Positions 1 through 8,688 of a stretch of DNA of 64,000 nt are shown here, in pieces. Under the pieces are notes generated by a model that did no database searches, was not told the origin of the DNA, and was given only the letters and a program-made list of their open reading frames with translations. The number at the start of each line of letters is the position of its first letter. The first letter of the stretch is position 1. The DNA comes from a virus. The stretch is from positions 1 through 64,000 of the IMG/VR virus record IMGVR_UViG_3300046524_000229. One strand, 5' to 3'. The translations under genes were made by a program, and so were the position numbers.

Positions 1-393
1 GATTTGTCCAATTGTCCAGTTTTTTTTCTCAACCATACCTCACTTCCTTTTTCACAATAAATTTACTAGAAAATAAAAACATAGGGTTTACACCTAGAGT
101 CTAAGAATCCGGGGGTCTTATATATATATAATATTTGAACTTTTTAAAAAATATATTTATATATAAGAGAGGTATTGTGGGTTTTGTAAAAAGATGTGTG
201 ACTCAATTAGAAAGTGAGGTATGGTTGAAAATTTTTTCTGGACAATTGGACAAATCCTTTGAAACTCAAGCTGGATAAGGCTTTGCGGCTGTCCAGCTTC
301 ATTTTATTTTTTGGACAAATTGGACACAAAGCTCTGAAACCCAAGCTGGGTAAGGCTTTGCGGGTTTTATGATTTGTCCAGTTTTTTCTGAGA
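1..393. repeat. Left copy of a ~390-bp long inverted repeat
   Basis: This stretch matches the reverse complement of about 49435-49824 almost throughout, so it is one arm of a long inverted repeat that encloses roughly 49 kb. It starts at the window edge and may continue to the left. Positions 1-46 and 211-257 are also inverted copies of each other, around an AT-rich core with alternating TA at 120-170. Bases 258-393 carry two related blocks with AAGGCTTTGCGG and GGACAAATTGGACA-type motifs. No reading frame is evident. The rest of the gap, 394-587, shows no further structure that I can name. Confidence 0.9.
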
Positions 394-587
394 CTTTAAA
401 CCTGTCCTGTAAATCAGACTTCCTAACCGACTTGAAGTACATCTCCGGATCGATTACAGCCTCTCTGAGCCGCTCGCAGACTTATTTGATACCCGAGTAG
501 CACCTAGCCCTTAAAACGCCTCTAAAGGGCTCTGAGAGGATAGCACTAAAATGATTGACAGAAGAACTCTGCTGATAGAGAATCCCT

Positions 588-1196
588 ATGACAATCAACT
601 ACAACCAAAACGCTATGCAAAACGTATCTATTCTTTCGGGGTTTACGATGGATGATATACAGGAGATGATAGATGAGAACTCTTCCCTAAGAGGTTACCT
701 TCAAGGTTACCTAGCTGAGAGGGCTCTTAAGGATCAGATTCTTTGTATTCCCGGAGTTAGCTCAGTTACTAAAATTCCGGATCGGGATCAAGAGAAGGGT
801 GACTTCAAGGTCATCTACAAAGACGTACCTATTTCTATCGAAGCCAAGTCTGTGATGACTGACTCCGTTAGACCGGATGTCTTGAGCCAAACCTGGCAGG
901 GCTCAGTCATGGTCAAGAACACCGACAAACGAGAAGTTGAAGTCGACGGCATTGGAACTATCACTACGACAAAGCTTGAGCGTGGCCAATTCGACATACT
1001 GGCTATTTGCTGTTTCGCAGTTAGTGGCCGGTGGGATTTCCTGTTCATCGAGAATAGGTTTTTACCAGCAGCAGACGAAAGCCACAATTTGCTTAAGACT
1101 CGATTCATCGTCAATCCCGGTACAACTCCCGGTGTGACTGACAACCTCGTAAGACTTCTTGAAAAGACCTTGGAAATCAAGGCTCTCGCCGCTTAA
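588..1196 (+). CDS. PD-(D/E)XK nuclease-like protein
   Basis: This 202-residue protein shows the layout of a restriction-endonuclease-like core. D72 lies on a strand (GDFKV), followed by E85-A-K87 on the next strand (ISIEAKS), and then a hydrophobic strand pattern (FDILAICCF) after residue 130. In the PD-(D/E)XK superfamily these acidic and lysine residues bind the metal ion and cleave DNA. It is the first gene after the inverted repeat and opens a rightward group. The target and biological role cannot be told from sequence. A recombination, packaging or defence role is possible but is only inference. Confidence 0.5.
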   Translation: MTINYNQNAMQNVSILSGFTMDDIQEMIDENSSLRGYLQGYLAERALKDQILCIPGVSSVTKIPDRDQEKGDFKVIYKDVPISIEAKSVMTDSVRPDVLSQTWQGSVMVKNTDKREVEVDGIGTITTTKLERGQFDILAICCFAVSGRWDFLFIENRFLPAADESHNLLKTRFIVNPGTTPGVTDNLVRLLEKTLEIKALAA

Positions 1197-1225
1197 AATA
1201 TCTGAGTAAAACGGATCCTATACAC

Positions 1226-1855
1226 ATGAATGACAACGAAATCGTACTAAGCCTTTTAGAGTTTTATAAGCGCAAAGGCATTGATATGTACAAGGTACTT
1301 GACGATCCTTCGTTCAAGGCACTATCGCTTGATACAAAACTTAAGGCCATTAAAACCCATGCACAGGAACTTGCTGAAGATACGGGTCATGGCATTACAA
1401 AGAAAGACTTTAAGGGTACCCTAAGCAATATGTTTGCACAGGCCGTTAAGGGCGCTATTACAGGTGTTGCAACAGGCGTTGCAGCTAAGAGTATGTTTCG
1501 TGGGGGTCACCTGCCTCTGCTGGAAGTAGGACTAGGCGGTGCAGTAGTTGGCGCTATGGCCGGTGCAGCAAGTTCAGCTGTTAATGTCATTAACGCTTCA
1601 CAGGAACGGGCCTTTATGCGACATGAGTTAAATCGCGTTGTATCGAGCCCCACTTCCCCGAACGCACTTGGAGTACTTAGCGCAGGGAATCTCAAAGGTA
1701 TGGCTACTTCAGGAGAATTCAACAAAATTCTCGCCAAGGTTAGAGATGATCTGGACGGTAAGCTCGGAGATCATCAAAAGAGCCATCTATCGAATTACGT
1801 TATTGCCCATAACGAAGCTCTTGGCCGTGAGCGCCTTGATGAACTGAATCCTTGA
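1226..1855 (+). CDS. Hypothetical protein with Gly/Ala-rich hydrophobic hairpin
   Basis: I do not recognise this 209-residue protein. The N-terminal ~60 residues are charged and probably helical. Residues about 70-120 are rich in Gly, Ala and Val and could form two membrane-inserting helices (GAITGVATGVAA and GGAVVGAMAGAASSA), followed by a polar helical tail. Glycine-zipper segments like this occur in virion proteins that contact membranes. It lies 29 bp after the nuclease-like gene and 17 bp before the next gene, so all are probably co-transcribed. Confidence 0.55.
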   Translation: MNDNEIVLSLLEFYKRKGIDMYKVLDDPSFKALSLDTKLKAIKTHAQELAEDTGHGITKKDFKGTLSNMFAQAVKGAITGVATGVAAKSMFRGGHLPLLEVGLGGAVVGAMAGAASSAVNVINASQERAFMRHELNRVVSSPTSPNALGVLSAGNLKGMATSGEFNKILAKVRDDLDGKLGDHQKSHLSNYVIAHNEALGRERLDELNP

Positions 1856-1872
1856 ATTAACATATAAACACT

Positions 1873-2760
1873 ATGCTAGCATATACACTTAAAGAAATTC
1901 TCGATCTTGTACCTGAAGCAGCTTCATTCGTGAAGAAGGCGTCAGTCGAACAGGATATGCCTCTGGACAGCAAGGATTCATGCATCGCCTCAGCTCTTAA
2001 GCTGAAGTACCATGAAAAAGTTGCCTTCAAGGCTGTTGACGTATTTGCAATCGAAAAGGTTGCTCAAGCTGTTAAGGCCTATGGCGTTGAAGCTGAAGTT
2101 GCATCCTTATCCGAACGCATGGTTAATGCTGCGTTTGAAAAGTCTGCCGCCGCCGCTGCTATTGCCAATGACGACTACCTGACCAAGCAGGCTTACTTCG
2201 AAGGTGAACTCTCGGGACTGCGTCCTGAAGGTACTCTATCAAAAGAAGCTTCAGCTCTGTACGACGAAGCTGTTGCCAAGGGTATCAAACCTAGCGATGA
2301 CGTTGTTCGTTATTCAGGTCATGGGTTCATGGATAAGGAAGCAGCCGTTAAAGCTCTTGCCAATCGTTTCTATGAAACTCGCAATCCCTCTTTCGTAAAA
2401 CTGGCTACAGCCATTCATAAATTACAGGGTCAAATTAAACCAGAAACGGTTCGTGACATCTGTGATACAATTTGTGGAATGGACAAAGAAGCTGGGCTCT
2501 CAACGAAGGGCTACAACTTCTATAAAGAAACTATTCTAACGAAGGAAGCAGAAGTGATTTCTGCACTAAAAGTAAAGCTGTGCGGTCAGGACGTACCGTT
2601 CGAAAAGATCGCCAAGCTTGGCAAAGGTCGATTCTCGGCTTACATGGGTGCAGACGTAGGTAATGAATTCGATCACGGCCCTGCTCACTTTAAACAGATC
2701 CTGGAAACTCTCCCTATGGATCTTCAGAAAGTTGCACTCCATCTAACAAAGAACGTCTAA
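1873..2760 (+). CDS. Hypothetical, alpha-helical, possible virion protein
   Basis: This 295-residue protein has no recognised domain. It is rich in Ala, Lys and Glu, and short K-E-A, K-L-A and F-x-K-x-A motifs recur along its length (for example VKKASVEQ, KEASALYDEA and DKEAAVKALA). This suggests a repetitive helical structure. It sits 2 bp before the next gene in a compact rightward group. A structural role is inferred from context only. Confidence 0.5.
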   Translation: MLAYTLKEILDLVPEAASFVKKASVEQDMPLDSKDSCIASALKLKYHEKVAFKAVDVFAIEKVAQAVKAYGVEAEVASLSERMVNAAFEKSAAAAAIANDDYLTKQAYFEGELSGLRPEGTLSKEASALYDEAVAKGIKPSDDVVRYSGHGFMDKEAAVKALANRFYETRNPSFVKLATAIHKLQGQIKPETVRDICDTICGMDKEAGLSTKGYNFYKETILTKEAEVISALKVKLCGQDVPFEKIAKLGKGRFSAYMGADVGNEFDHGPAHFKQILETLPMDLQKVALHLTKNV

Positions 2761-2762
2761 TA

Positions 2763-3326
2763 ATGTTTGAAGAAGAAGACTTCGGTATTGAACTGAAAGC
2801 ACCGGATTTTCGCATGGGTCTGGCGGCTATTTCCCATATCAAAAACTCTCTGGACCGTATGTTCGGCAAAGGCGGTTGGGAAGATCTGGAAATCGAAACG
2901 ATCTCTATTACTCTAGGCACAGTCCTGGACGCATTGACTCGTGACAAAATAAGTGTTCTTCAAATTCTTGTAACCCAGCCTGAACTGTTCTACGAAGATG
3001 CATCCTTCCTGCTTTACGCTACGGATGTTATCAACAACATTGAAGCAGACTTCGAATATGTGCCTGCACCTACCTCGCTTGAGCTTGCATTTGCAATCAG
3101 TGAAGTAAAGAAGATTCTCTCAGCAGACAGCGTTTATGTTCACATTGAAGATACGACGTTCCCAAAGACAATTGCTTACATGCTTCGTCAAGAAGGTTAT
3201 TCTGTCCCGGTAGCACCGTTTGAGTTTGTACCAGCAGATGCATTGGAACCAGGTCAGACACCTGAAGATACCGCTAATAAAGCAAAAGCGATTAAACGCT
3301 ATATCAAAGAAATGGGCGGTGAATAA
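2763..3326 (+). CDS. Hypothetical protein
   Basis: This 187-residue acidic protein of mixed helix and strand is not recognised. A gentle hydrophobic pattern around residues 75-100 does not look like a membrane segment. Its stop codon overlaps the start of the next gene by one base (TAATG), which indicates translational coupling in the 588-3739 group. Confidence 0.55.
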   Translation: MFEEEDFGIELKAPDFRMGLAAISHIKNSLDRMFGKGGWEDLEIETISITLGTVLDALTRDKISVLQILVTQPELFYEDASFLLYATDVINNIEADFEYVPAPTSLELAFAISEVKKILSADSVYVHIEDTTFPKTIAYMLRQEGYSVPVAPFEFVPADALEPGQTPEDTANKAKAIKRYIKEMGGE

Positions 3327-3739
3327 TGTATACGCAATCAGTCGAAGTTAACAACCTAGTTACAGTAACAGCTCAAGGTCCGGGTACTGGTCTTTCAGTT
3401 CCACCTGATCTTGCACTGCTATTTAATGGCGCACCTGTTGTTACCCCTACGGTAAGTTTTGCATCTGCAGGTGCGGGTCCTCTTTATAATTTCACTTTTA
3501 CGCCTACTGCTACCGGCACGTATATCCTATACGCGTTTGGAGCAATTCAAGGCGTTGTAAATGTTGTAACGCAAACCCTGTACACGATTACCAAGAATAT
3601 TCAAGATGAAAGTCTTGGTAGCTGGCAATGGGATAAAGTTGCTGGTACGCTTGTAATGTTAAGAACTGACGGTACTACGCTTGCACAGTTCACCGTTATA
3701 GATAATTTAACAACATCAAGTAGAGAACGTATTTCGTAA
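3326..3739 (+). CDS. Hypothetical beta-rich (Ig-like) protein
   Basis: This 137-residue protein is rich in Thr, Val, Gly and Pro and has alternating hydrophobic residues. The phrase FTPTATGTYILYAFG near residues 57-72 is typical of Ig-like beta sandwiches on virion surfaces. The C-terminal part (SWQWDKVAGTLVML) looks like a small separate beta unit common in phage structural proteins. A virion decoration or tail-associated role is possible but unproven. Confidence 0.5.
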   Translation: MYTQSVEVNNLVTVTAQGPGTGLSVPPDLALLFNGAPVVTPTVSFASAGAGPLYNFTFTPTATGTYILYAFGAIQGVVNVVTQTLYTITKNIQDESLGSWQWDKVAGTLVMLRTDGTTLAQFTVIDNLTTSSRERIS

Positions 3740-3745
3740 TTTATT

Positions 3746-4348
3746 GTGAATCTAATTTCCAGAAGCGAAGCTAAGGCTCAGGGTTTGACGAGATATTTTA
3801 CAAAAGAAGCTTGTAAGAACGGCCATATTTCAGAGCGTTTCGTAAACAACGGGTATTGTTGTATTTGTAAAAAAGAAACTAGACATAAACCTGAAGTAAG
3901 AGAAAAAGAACGTTTGCAATGTATAGAGTGGAAAAAGGGTAACGTTGAAAAAGTTAGTCAATACAATAAAGATTGGCTCACTATAAACGGGGATAAAAGA
4001 CGAACTAAGCGTAGAATCATATATGCTTCTAATCCTGACTTTTTTAGATCTATTTCTAAAAATTGGTCAAAACAAAATCGAAGTAAAGTGTATCTAAGTA
4101 ACGCTAGTAGACGGGCCACAAAACTTCGGGCTACCCCTACTTGGGTTGATTTAAAAGCAATGGAAGCATTTTACGCAAAATCTGTAAAACTCTCTGAAGA
4201 AACAGGTATTACTCACCATGTAGATCATATAGTGCCTTTACAAAATGAAATAGTCTGCGGTTTACATAATCAATTCAATTTACAAGTATTAACAGCTACG
4301 GAAAATATTTCTAAAGGCAATAGATTTTGGCCAGATATGCCGAACTGA
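3746..4348 (+). CDS. HNH endonuclease (free-standing, homing type)
   Basis: The protein has 200 residues if read from the GTG at 3746. The C-terminal part holds the HNH core: HHVDHIVPL, VCGLHNQFNLQVL and ENISKGNRF give the His-Asn-His arrangement and the KGN(R) ending usual in this family. An N-terminal zinc-binding pattern (C23 with GH, then CCICKK near residues 38-43) precedes a basic linker. The coding is visibly more AT-rich than in the neighbours. It sits between the upstream group and a bidirectional terminator, as expected for a selfish insertion. Confidence 0.8.
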   Translation: MNLISRSEAKAQGLTRYFTKEACKNGHISERFVNNGYCCICKKETRHKPEVREKERLQCIEWKKGNVEKVSQYNKDWLTINGDKRRTKRRIIYASNPDFFRSISKNWSKQNRSKVYLSNASRRATKLRATPTWVDLKAMEAFYAKSVKLSEETGITHHVDHIVPLQNEIVCGLHNQFNLQVLTATENISKGNRFWPDMPN

Positions 4349-4440
4349 ATGCTTGGGCAAAACCGTACAACAAATTCAATTGCTAATAAATACATTACCT
4401 TCTAGAATTGATAGAATGTCAGTTTTTGTTTAACTAAGCT

Positions 4441-4473
4441 AAAAAAAGCCCCTCGTAAAACAGGGGCTTTTTC
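4441..4473. terminator. Bidirectional rho-independent terminator
   Basis: A stem of AGCCCCT and AGGGGCT is flanked by an A-tract on the left and a T-tract on the right. It can therefore stop transcription from both sides. It lies between the convergent HNH gene and the E1-like gene. Confidence 0.85.
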
Positions 4474-4481
4474 ATTGCTAT

Positions 4482-5717
4482 TTACAAAGAGCGAAATGCG
4501 GTAGATTCTTGACCGACTTCTTCACTGAGAGCAAAGGTTTCATCCAATGCTGTCTCTTCTTCTGTCTCGGGATTTACAGGCGCTACTTGTGCGGCCCATT
4601 GGTTGAACCGACCCGTAGTAGTCGTAGGTTCAGACTTTTTAGCACGAGGCTTTCTCTTCGGAGCTTCAACCACAACTTCAGGATTCACGGCCTGGTTAGC
4701 TGCAAGAGCCGCCTGAGCATCACGAAGCTGAATCATCTCGTTGTTACGAAGCAAGAACGAGTCGAACAAATTCTCTGCAGAAACCATAGCGCAACTTCCA
4801 ACAAATCCTCTGTTTACTCCATTGCTGATTGAAGAGTGATATGAAGCCGACGGTTGAACAATCTTGTTGCGATAGTTCGTAATCGTGTTCTTCGTATACG
4901 TCGTCGAACCACTCCCGATATCAATCGAAATTTCGTTGTAATCCACGATCTTGTTGTAGTAGTAATTCTGCACAAACGACAGAATCAGCATAGCCATCAA
5001 CGAATTGATTGCCAAGGTCTGATCCAGGTCAGCGCAACTACCAAGGCCGGGATTGTCCTGAAGGCTTTCATAGAACTCATGGTCGTACGGCAAGTATTCG
5101 ACCGGTTCCGGAAGAAATTCGATACGCTCAGGTACACGATACTTTGCACGAAGCTCACCCTCTTGATACACCTTGTTGGAAATCAAGATGTGATTCGTAA
5201 ACATCCGAACCTGACCAAATGCGTCTTCGTTCCCCGCATCAATGAACAACGTAGTCTTGTTGTAGTTAAGCGGAGCCAAGGCTTTGAGAACCGTGCGACG
5301 AGCCTCTGCGCTATCCACACACATGATAACCAGGTCGTTCGAAGTATTCTCGATCGTTATCCCAGCGGTGTTAACCAAGTCAGCACGGAACGTCGACGGT
5401 GTCATCGCCTTATCGATAAACTTCGGATAGGCCACGACATTCATGTCGTAAGCCTTGCCATATCGCATCGCAAGAACCGAGGCCTTGTTCTTGTTCACAT
5501 CGTTTGCGATGAAGTTCTGACGAAGCAGATTCTTCTGTTCAACAATATCACCGTCAATCAGAACGATGTTCGTCGAAGGCAACCATCCAGTCGGATTATG
5601 CTCTTTCGTGATCGAACGGATAAACTGAACGAGGGTCGGAATTAGGCGGGAACCGGTTCCTCCGCAACCTACGACGAAAATGTTGGTAGGAATAGTAGGC
5701 GGGCGAAATTTAAACAT
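4482..5717 (-). CDS. E1-like ThiF-family adenylyltransferase (PRTRC ThiF type)
   Basis: This 411-residue protein has an E1/ThiF/MoeB Rossmann fold. The nucleotide loop GCGGTGS is at 17-23. DGD at 55-57 is followed by E60, N63 and R66-Q67, the classic adenylation signature. CVDSAEARR lies at 133-141 and FIDAGNEDAFGQ near 158-169. C228 (GLGSCAD) is a candidate catalytic cysteine. Proteins of this family adenylate the C-terminal glycine of a ubiquitin-like protein and then pass it on through a thioester. The last ~80 residues are low-complexity and basic/acidic. It is the last gene of the leftward cluster, matching the position of ThiF in PRTRC operons. A TGGTATAA promoter lies about 70 bp upstream. 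Confidence 0.88.
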   Translation of the reverse strand: MFKFRPPTIPTNIFVVGCGGTGSRLIPTLVQFIRSITKEHNPTGWLPSTNIVLIDGDIVEQKNLLRQNFIANDVNKNKASVLAMRYGKAYDMNVVAYPKFIDKAMTPSTFRADLVNTAGITIENTSNDLVIMCVDSAEARRTVLKALAPLNYNKTTLFIDAGNEDAFGQVRMFTNHILISNKVYQEGELRAKYRVPERIEFLPEPVEYLPYDHEFYESLQDNPGLGSCADLDQTLAINSLMAMLILSFVQNYYYNKIVDYNEISIDIGSGSTTYTKNTITNYRNKIVQPSASYHSSISNGVNRGFVGSCAMVSAENLFDSFLLRNNEMIQLRDAQAALAANQAVNPEVVVEAPKRKPRAKKSEPTTTTGRFNQWAAQVAPVNPETEEETALDETFALSEEVGQESTAFRSL

Positions 5718-5782
5718 GTTTACTCCTGGTTAAAAAGCTAGACGAATGGTCTTGTTTAAGGACGTGGTGGTCCGTTACTATT

Positions 5783-5815
5783 CTTATACCAAAGAATTCG
5801 AATTCAATGGCCGAG
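5783..5815 (-). promoter_or_regulatory. Minus-strand promoter for the E1-like gene
   Basis: The minus strand reads TTTGGTATAAG, an extended -10 (TGGTATAA, plus-strand 5784-5791). It overlaps the last codons of the upstream zinc-ribbon gene. The -35 region is poor. It would give the E1-like gene a start of its own. Confidence 0.5.
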
Positions 5816-6017
5816 GCCCAGTAGGTTCACCGATTATAACAATGCCCTTACTCGCAGCTTCTGCAGCATCAAGTTGAGCAAGGAAATTGGCCTTAGCGAC
5901 TTTTTCAAGTTCGGGACTTGACGTCATGCATTTAAAACAGATCAACGCCCCGTTATGTCCATACGGACGGACGTCAAATTCTTCGTGCAAGTCTTTGCAG
6001 TAGTGACAGAGTTTCAT
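5784..6017 (-). CDS. Small zinc-ribbon protein
   Basis: This 77-residue protein has two CxxC pairs (CHYC at 4-7 and CFKC at 27-30), which would bind one zinc ion. An Ala/Glu-rich helix follows. It lies between the JAMM and E1-like genes, overlaps the upstream small gene by one base, and its function is unknown. An accessory role in the conjugation cluster is only a positional guess. Confidence 0.6.
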   Translation of the reverse strand: MKLCHYCKDLHEEFDVRPYGHNGALICFKCMTSSPELEKVAKANFLAQLDAAEAASKGIVIIGEPTGPRPLNSNSLV

Positions 6018-6217
6018 TAAAAATCCCTAGTAAGGTTTAAAACCTTATCTTTCAAGAGTTGCAAATCTCTTTCTGCATCAATCCGTTTTCTCTTTTCATG
6101 GATTGCTGCATCACTCCACGTGTCAAATCCGTCAGGGCCTTTGGCTTCGCTTCGAAGTTTCCAGATTTCTCCCCATAGACGGATTGGGTTGGATTCGTTA
6201 GGGTCTAGAGGTTCCAT
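6017..6217 (-). CDS. Small hypothetical protein
   Basis: This 66-residue, charged protein has a likely C-terminal helix (HEKRKRIDAERDLQLLKDKVL) and no recognised motif. It begins just downstream of the terminator that follows the JAMM gene and is coupled to the next gene by a one-base overlap (TAATG on the minus strand). Confidence 0.55.
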   Translation of the reverse strand: MEPLDPNESNPIRLWGEIWKLRSEAKGPDGFDTWSDAAIHEKRKRIDAERDLQLLKDKVLNLTRDF

Positions 6218-6230
6218 AGTTTGTCTCTCT

Positions 6231-6260
6231 AAAAAAAGAAGCGCTCGGTTAAGAGCGCCT
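6231..6260 (-). terminator. Rho-independent terminator after the JAMM gene
   Basis: The minus strand folds as GCGCTC / GAGCGC followed by a long T-tract (plus-strand A-tract 6231-6237). It lies immediately after the stop of the JAMM-domain gene. Confidence 0.8.
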
Positions 6261-6266
6261 CTCGGG

Positions 6267-7646
6267 TTAGTGAATACCGTTCATCTGGATACGTTCTTGA
6301 ACTTCATCAGGGAGTTCCTGATAGAGTCGTTTGAACAAGGTTTCCATAGCAGGACCATCAGAAGCCATATGCAACATATCGGCCATAATGGTTTCTACCA
6401 ACTCATCCTTACCACTGAGATTAGCCATGATGTCATCAATCAGACAGAATGCTTCTGCAGTGTCGTGACCATGTTGAGCATGGACTTCATCGTAACGATC
6501 ATCGCCTGCATACATGCTCATGCCGGGACCATCTTGATAAGTCTGATTACGGATCTCTCCAGTAGCCTGATCGACGTCAGGATCGAACGCAGGATTATAC
6601 CCAGCATTGCCCGTGTAAGCAGGGGGAAGATGCGACTCGTCATAGCTCGGATCTTCGAACGCACGAGCCAACGCACGCTCTGCATATGCAAGCCTTTCAT
6701 CCTCGCCATTCGGAGTCAGATTCCAGGCATCGTCGGGATGACTCAGTGCGGGGTTTTGGGCCATCCCCCAGAAATCACCCTGCCAGTCGATATCACGCCC
6801 GTCCCAGGATTCGCCGGGAAGTAACCCCCGTTGGTTCTGGAGATGAGGACCAGCTCTATTGCCTTCCTTTTCTCCGCTTCCCGCGTCTCCCTTTTTGTAT
6901 TGCCACGGCTTCAAGTGTTCCGCTTTTCCCTTTGTGCTGTTCCCTCCATACACAGTAACCGGAGGCGTATACGTATTGATTTTTGCAACCCAATCAGCAG
7001 GGACCGCTGCCTCAGGACGAGCCGGGAGTTCGAACACATCATCCAGTTCGCACTCGATCTTCTTGTCACGATAGTTAAAGCGCCAAACCGTTTGCGGATT
7101 GGTACTCTTCAGATGTCCGACAACGCCTGAGAAACCGATGTTATTTTGATCATCACGATTATCCGTGCCACTGAAGAACGCACCCATCGTATTGTGACTA
7201 TGAATATCACAGACGATAGTCTTGCCCGTCGGAAGCGACGACCAGTCATACGAAGCCGAAGCTTTCGATACACGTTGATCCGGAACGATCAAGTGATAGC
7301 CACTTTCAGCGTCCCAACAAATCCAGATCATCGCCTCAACTTCAGACTTCTTGACTTCCATGACCTGTTTGAAAAACGCAACAACCTGGTCAAACAGTTC
7401 AATTGGGATCTTACCGTCAGGCAGAAAGTTGATTTCCTGAGAAATACGAGTCGTTTTATAGTTGTCCGGGAGCTTGTCAACTGCCAGACGAACATAACGA
7501 TTCTGACCACGAAGCTTATGGTGCTTCAGAATCGGGGATTCCTTCGAACCGGTCATAACATAGATTTCGTTATAGCCCGCTTCCATTGCAGCCGGAAGTT
7601 CGTTCGGGGTTACAACACAGCTGATGAATTGAGTAATGATGTCCAT
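6267..7646 (-). CDS. JAB/JAMM-domain metalloprotease (PRTRC protein A type)
   Basis: This 459-residue protein carries a complete JAMM zinc-peptidase motif. H149-S-H151, ten residues, then D162, with S159, read HSHNTMGAFFSGTD, and E104 is a plausible catalytic glutamate on the preceding strand. The arrangement is nearly identical to that of the proteasomal deubiquitinase Rpn11. Family members cleave ubiquitin-like proteins from targets or trim their precursors. The MPN domain spans roughly 85-215. The C-terminal half is Gly/Asp/Pro-rich, poorly conserved in appearance, and ends in a helical segment. The gene lies 26 bp downstream of the E2-like gene, in the order E2-JAMM-E1 known from PRTRC operons. 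Confidence 0.88.
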   Translation of the reverse strand: MDIITQFISCVVTPNELPAAMEAGYNEIYVMTGSKESPILKHHKLRGQNRYVRLAVDKLPDNYKTTRISQEINFLPDGKIPIELFDQVVAFFKQVMEVKKSEVEAMIWICWDAESGYHLIVPDQRVSKASASYDWSSLPTGKTIVCDIHSHNTMGAFFSGTDNRDDQNNIGFSGVVGHLKSTNPQTVWRFNYRDKKIECELDDVFELPARPEAAVPADWVAKINTYTPPVTVYGGNSTKGKAEHLKPWQYKKGDAGSGEKEGNRAGPHLQNQRGLLPGESWDGRDIDWQGDFWGMAQNPALSHPDDAWNLTPNGEDERLAYAERALARAFEDPSYDESHLPPAYTGNAGYNPAFDPDVDQATGEIRNQTYQDGPGMSMYAGDDRYDEVHAQHGHDTAEAFCLIDDIMANLSGKDELVETIMADMLHMASDGPAMETLFKRLYQELPDEVQERIQMNGIH

Positions 7647-7672
7647 CTAAAACTCTCCTGGAGTTGTTTTAC

Positions 7673-8437
7673 TTAAACGGCTTTGAAGCCGCGAAGTGAT
7701 TCGTAGGGGAAAGGCTTATTGTCTTTTGCTGCATCAGCGAGTTTCTTGAACCAGGCTTCAATAGAAGGCTCACCAGAAACTGCACGAAGACCCAGGTCAT
7801 TGTTGAACGGGGATTCAAACAGGAACTGATAATACCAATCCAAGCCACGCAGGTTATTTTCCGTGAACTGTGTAGGCATTGAGTTGCCACCGTAGCACAT
7901 GTTCCCTTCCGAATAAGTATTCGGGAACGGCGACAGATAGATATGCTTGTTACCGTCTACACCCCAGATGAAGGTCTTAGGCAAGTTACCTACTTTGGCA
8001 TTCGTCGCATAGTATCTCGACCCAGTTGATTTCCACGTTTTCGAATTGTGGCGAGTCAGCTGATGACTGATAATGAAGTTAGGCGCACGCACCGTGTACT
8101 TCTTATTCATGTGACGCATGTCAGCCACACGCTCAGCATAATAACAACTCAGTTGAATCGTGGTACTCGACTTTGCGAAATAGAAACAGTTCGACGGAAG
8201 CTGGAAGCCTTCCATCTGTTCCTCATTACGGTGATTGACAACTGCACCGATAATCGCATTAAAGTCTTCGTACGAGACTCGCTTTTCGACTTGGCTCTTT
8301 TCATCGCCGACCATGAATGCTACGCAATCTTCGAGAAGAATAACGTGATGGCCTAGTACATCCACAAGTCGCTCTTGAGGCTTCAAAATTTCTTTAGCCA
8401 CGGGAGCTTCTACAGCTTCGATAACAATATCTGTCAT
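7673..8437 (-). CDS. E2-like protein (PRTRC protein B type)
   Basis: This 254-residue protein matches the PRTRC-B pattern. A beta-rich middle leads into LSPFPNTYSEGNMCYGG at residues 168-184, with C181 in the position expected for the thioester cysteine of an E2-like fold. Upstream lies the F/W-x-x-P-N-x-Y-x-x-G-x-x-C block typical of these proteins. C-terminal helices follow (LDWYYQFLFESPFNNDL). It would accept the ubiquitin-like protein from the E1-like protein and pass it to a target. The start overlaps the upstream small gene by 4 bases. Assignment rests on motif and gene order, because I could not compare structures. Confidence 0.75.
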   Translation of the reverse strand: MTDIVIEAVEAPVAKEILKPQERLVDVLGHHVILLEDCVAFMVGDEKSQVEKRVSYEDFNAIIGAVVNHRNEEQMEGFQLPSNCFYFAKSSTTIQLSCYYAERVADMRHMNKKYTVRAPNFIISHQLTRHNSKTWKSTGSRYYATNAKVGNLPKTFIWGVDGNKHIYLSPFPNTYSEGNMCYGGNSMPTQFTENNLRGLDWYYQFLFESPFNNDLGLRAVSGEPSIEAWFKKLADAAKDNKPFPYESLRGFKAV

Positions 8438-8688
8438 ACAAAATCCTCTTCAGTATCTGTAACTGCGTGTTTGGCTTTAACTACCTGAACCTCGATATTT
8501 TTGAGATTCGCTTTGGTTCTGCGTACAGTTTCAACCTGGAACACTTGAACACAGGCCCTACTCAATAATTCGAGATCGGAATGAGTTTTAGGAATATCCA
8601 CATCGTTGAATCTATTTACTGCTGCATAAACTTCAGAAGCCAAATCAGGTAGTTTCGACGCTTCCGACATTAAACGCTGAAGTATCAT
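8434..8688 (-). CDS. Small hypothetical protein in the conjugation cluster
   Basis: This 84-residue helical protein is not recognised. Its 3' end overlaps the E2-like gene by 4 bases and its 5' end overlaps the upstream 304-residue gene, so translation is coupled. The ATG at codon 7 (8670) is an alternative start that reduces the upstream overlap. Confidence 0.55.
   Translation of the reverse strand: MILQRLMSEASKLPDLASEVYAAVNRFNDVDIPKTHSDLELLSRACVQVFQVETVRRTKANLKNIEVQVVKAKHAVTDTEEDFV

Noticed and set aside
1-257. Insertion sequence or MITE suggested by ~46-bp terminal inverted repeats
   Set aside because: There is no transposase and no target-site duplication that I can see. The flanking blocks are also part of the repeated locus, which fits an origin or recombination site better, although a small mobile element is not excluded.
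4854-5645. Long open frame on the plus strand opposite the E1-like gene
   Set aside because: It is the antisense shadow of a gene with conserved motifs, and it lacks a ribosome site and has no sensible neighbours.
7146-7676. Open frame opposite the JAMM-domain gene
   Set aside because: The opposite strand carries an intact catalytic motif, and this frame has no family pattern.
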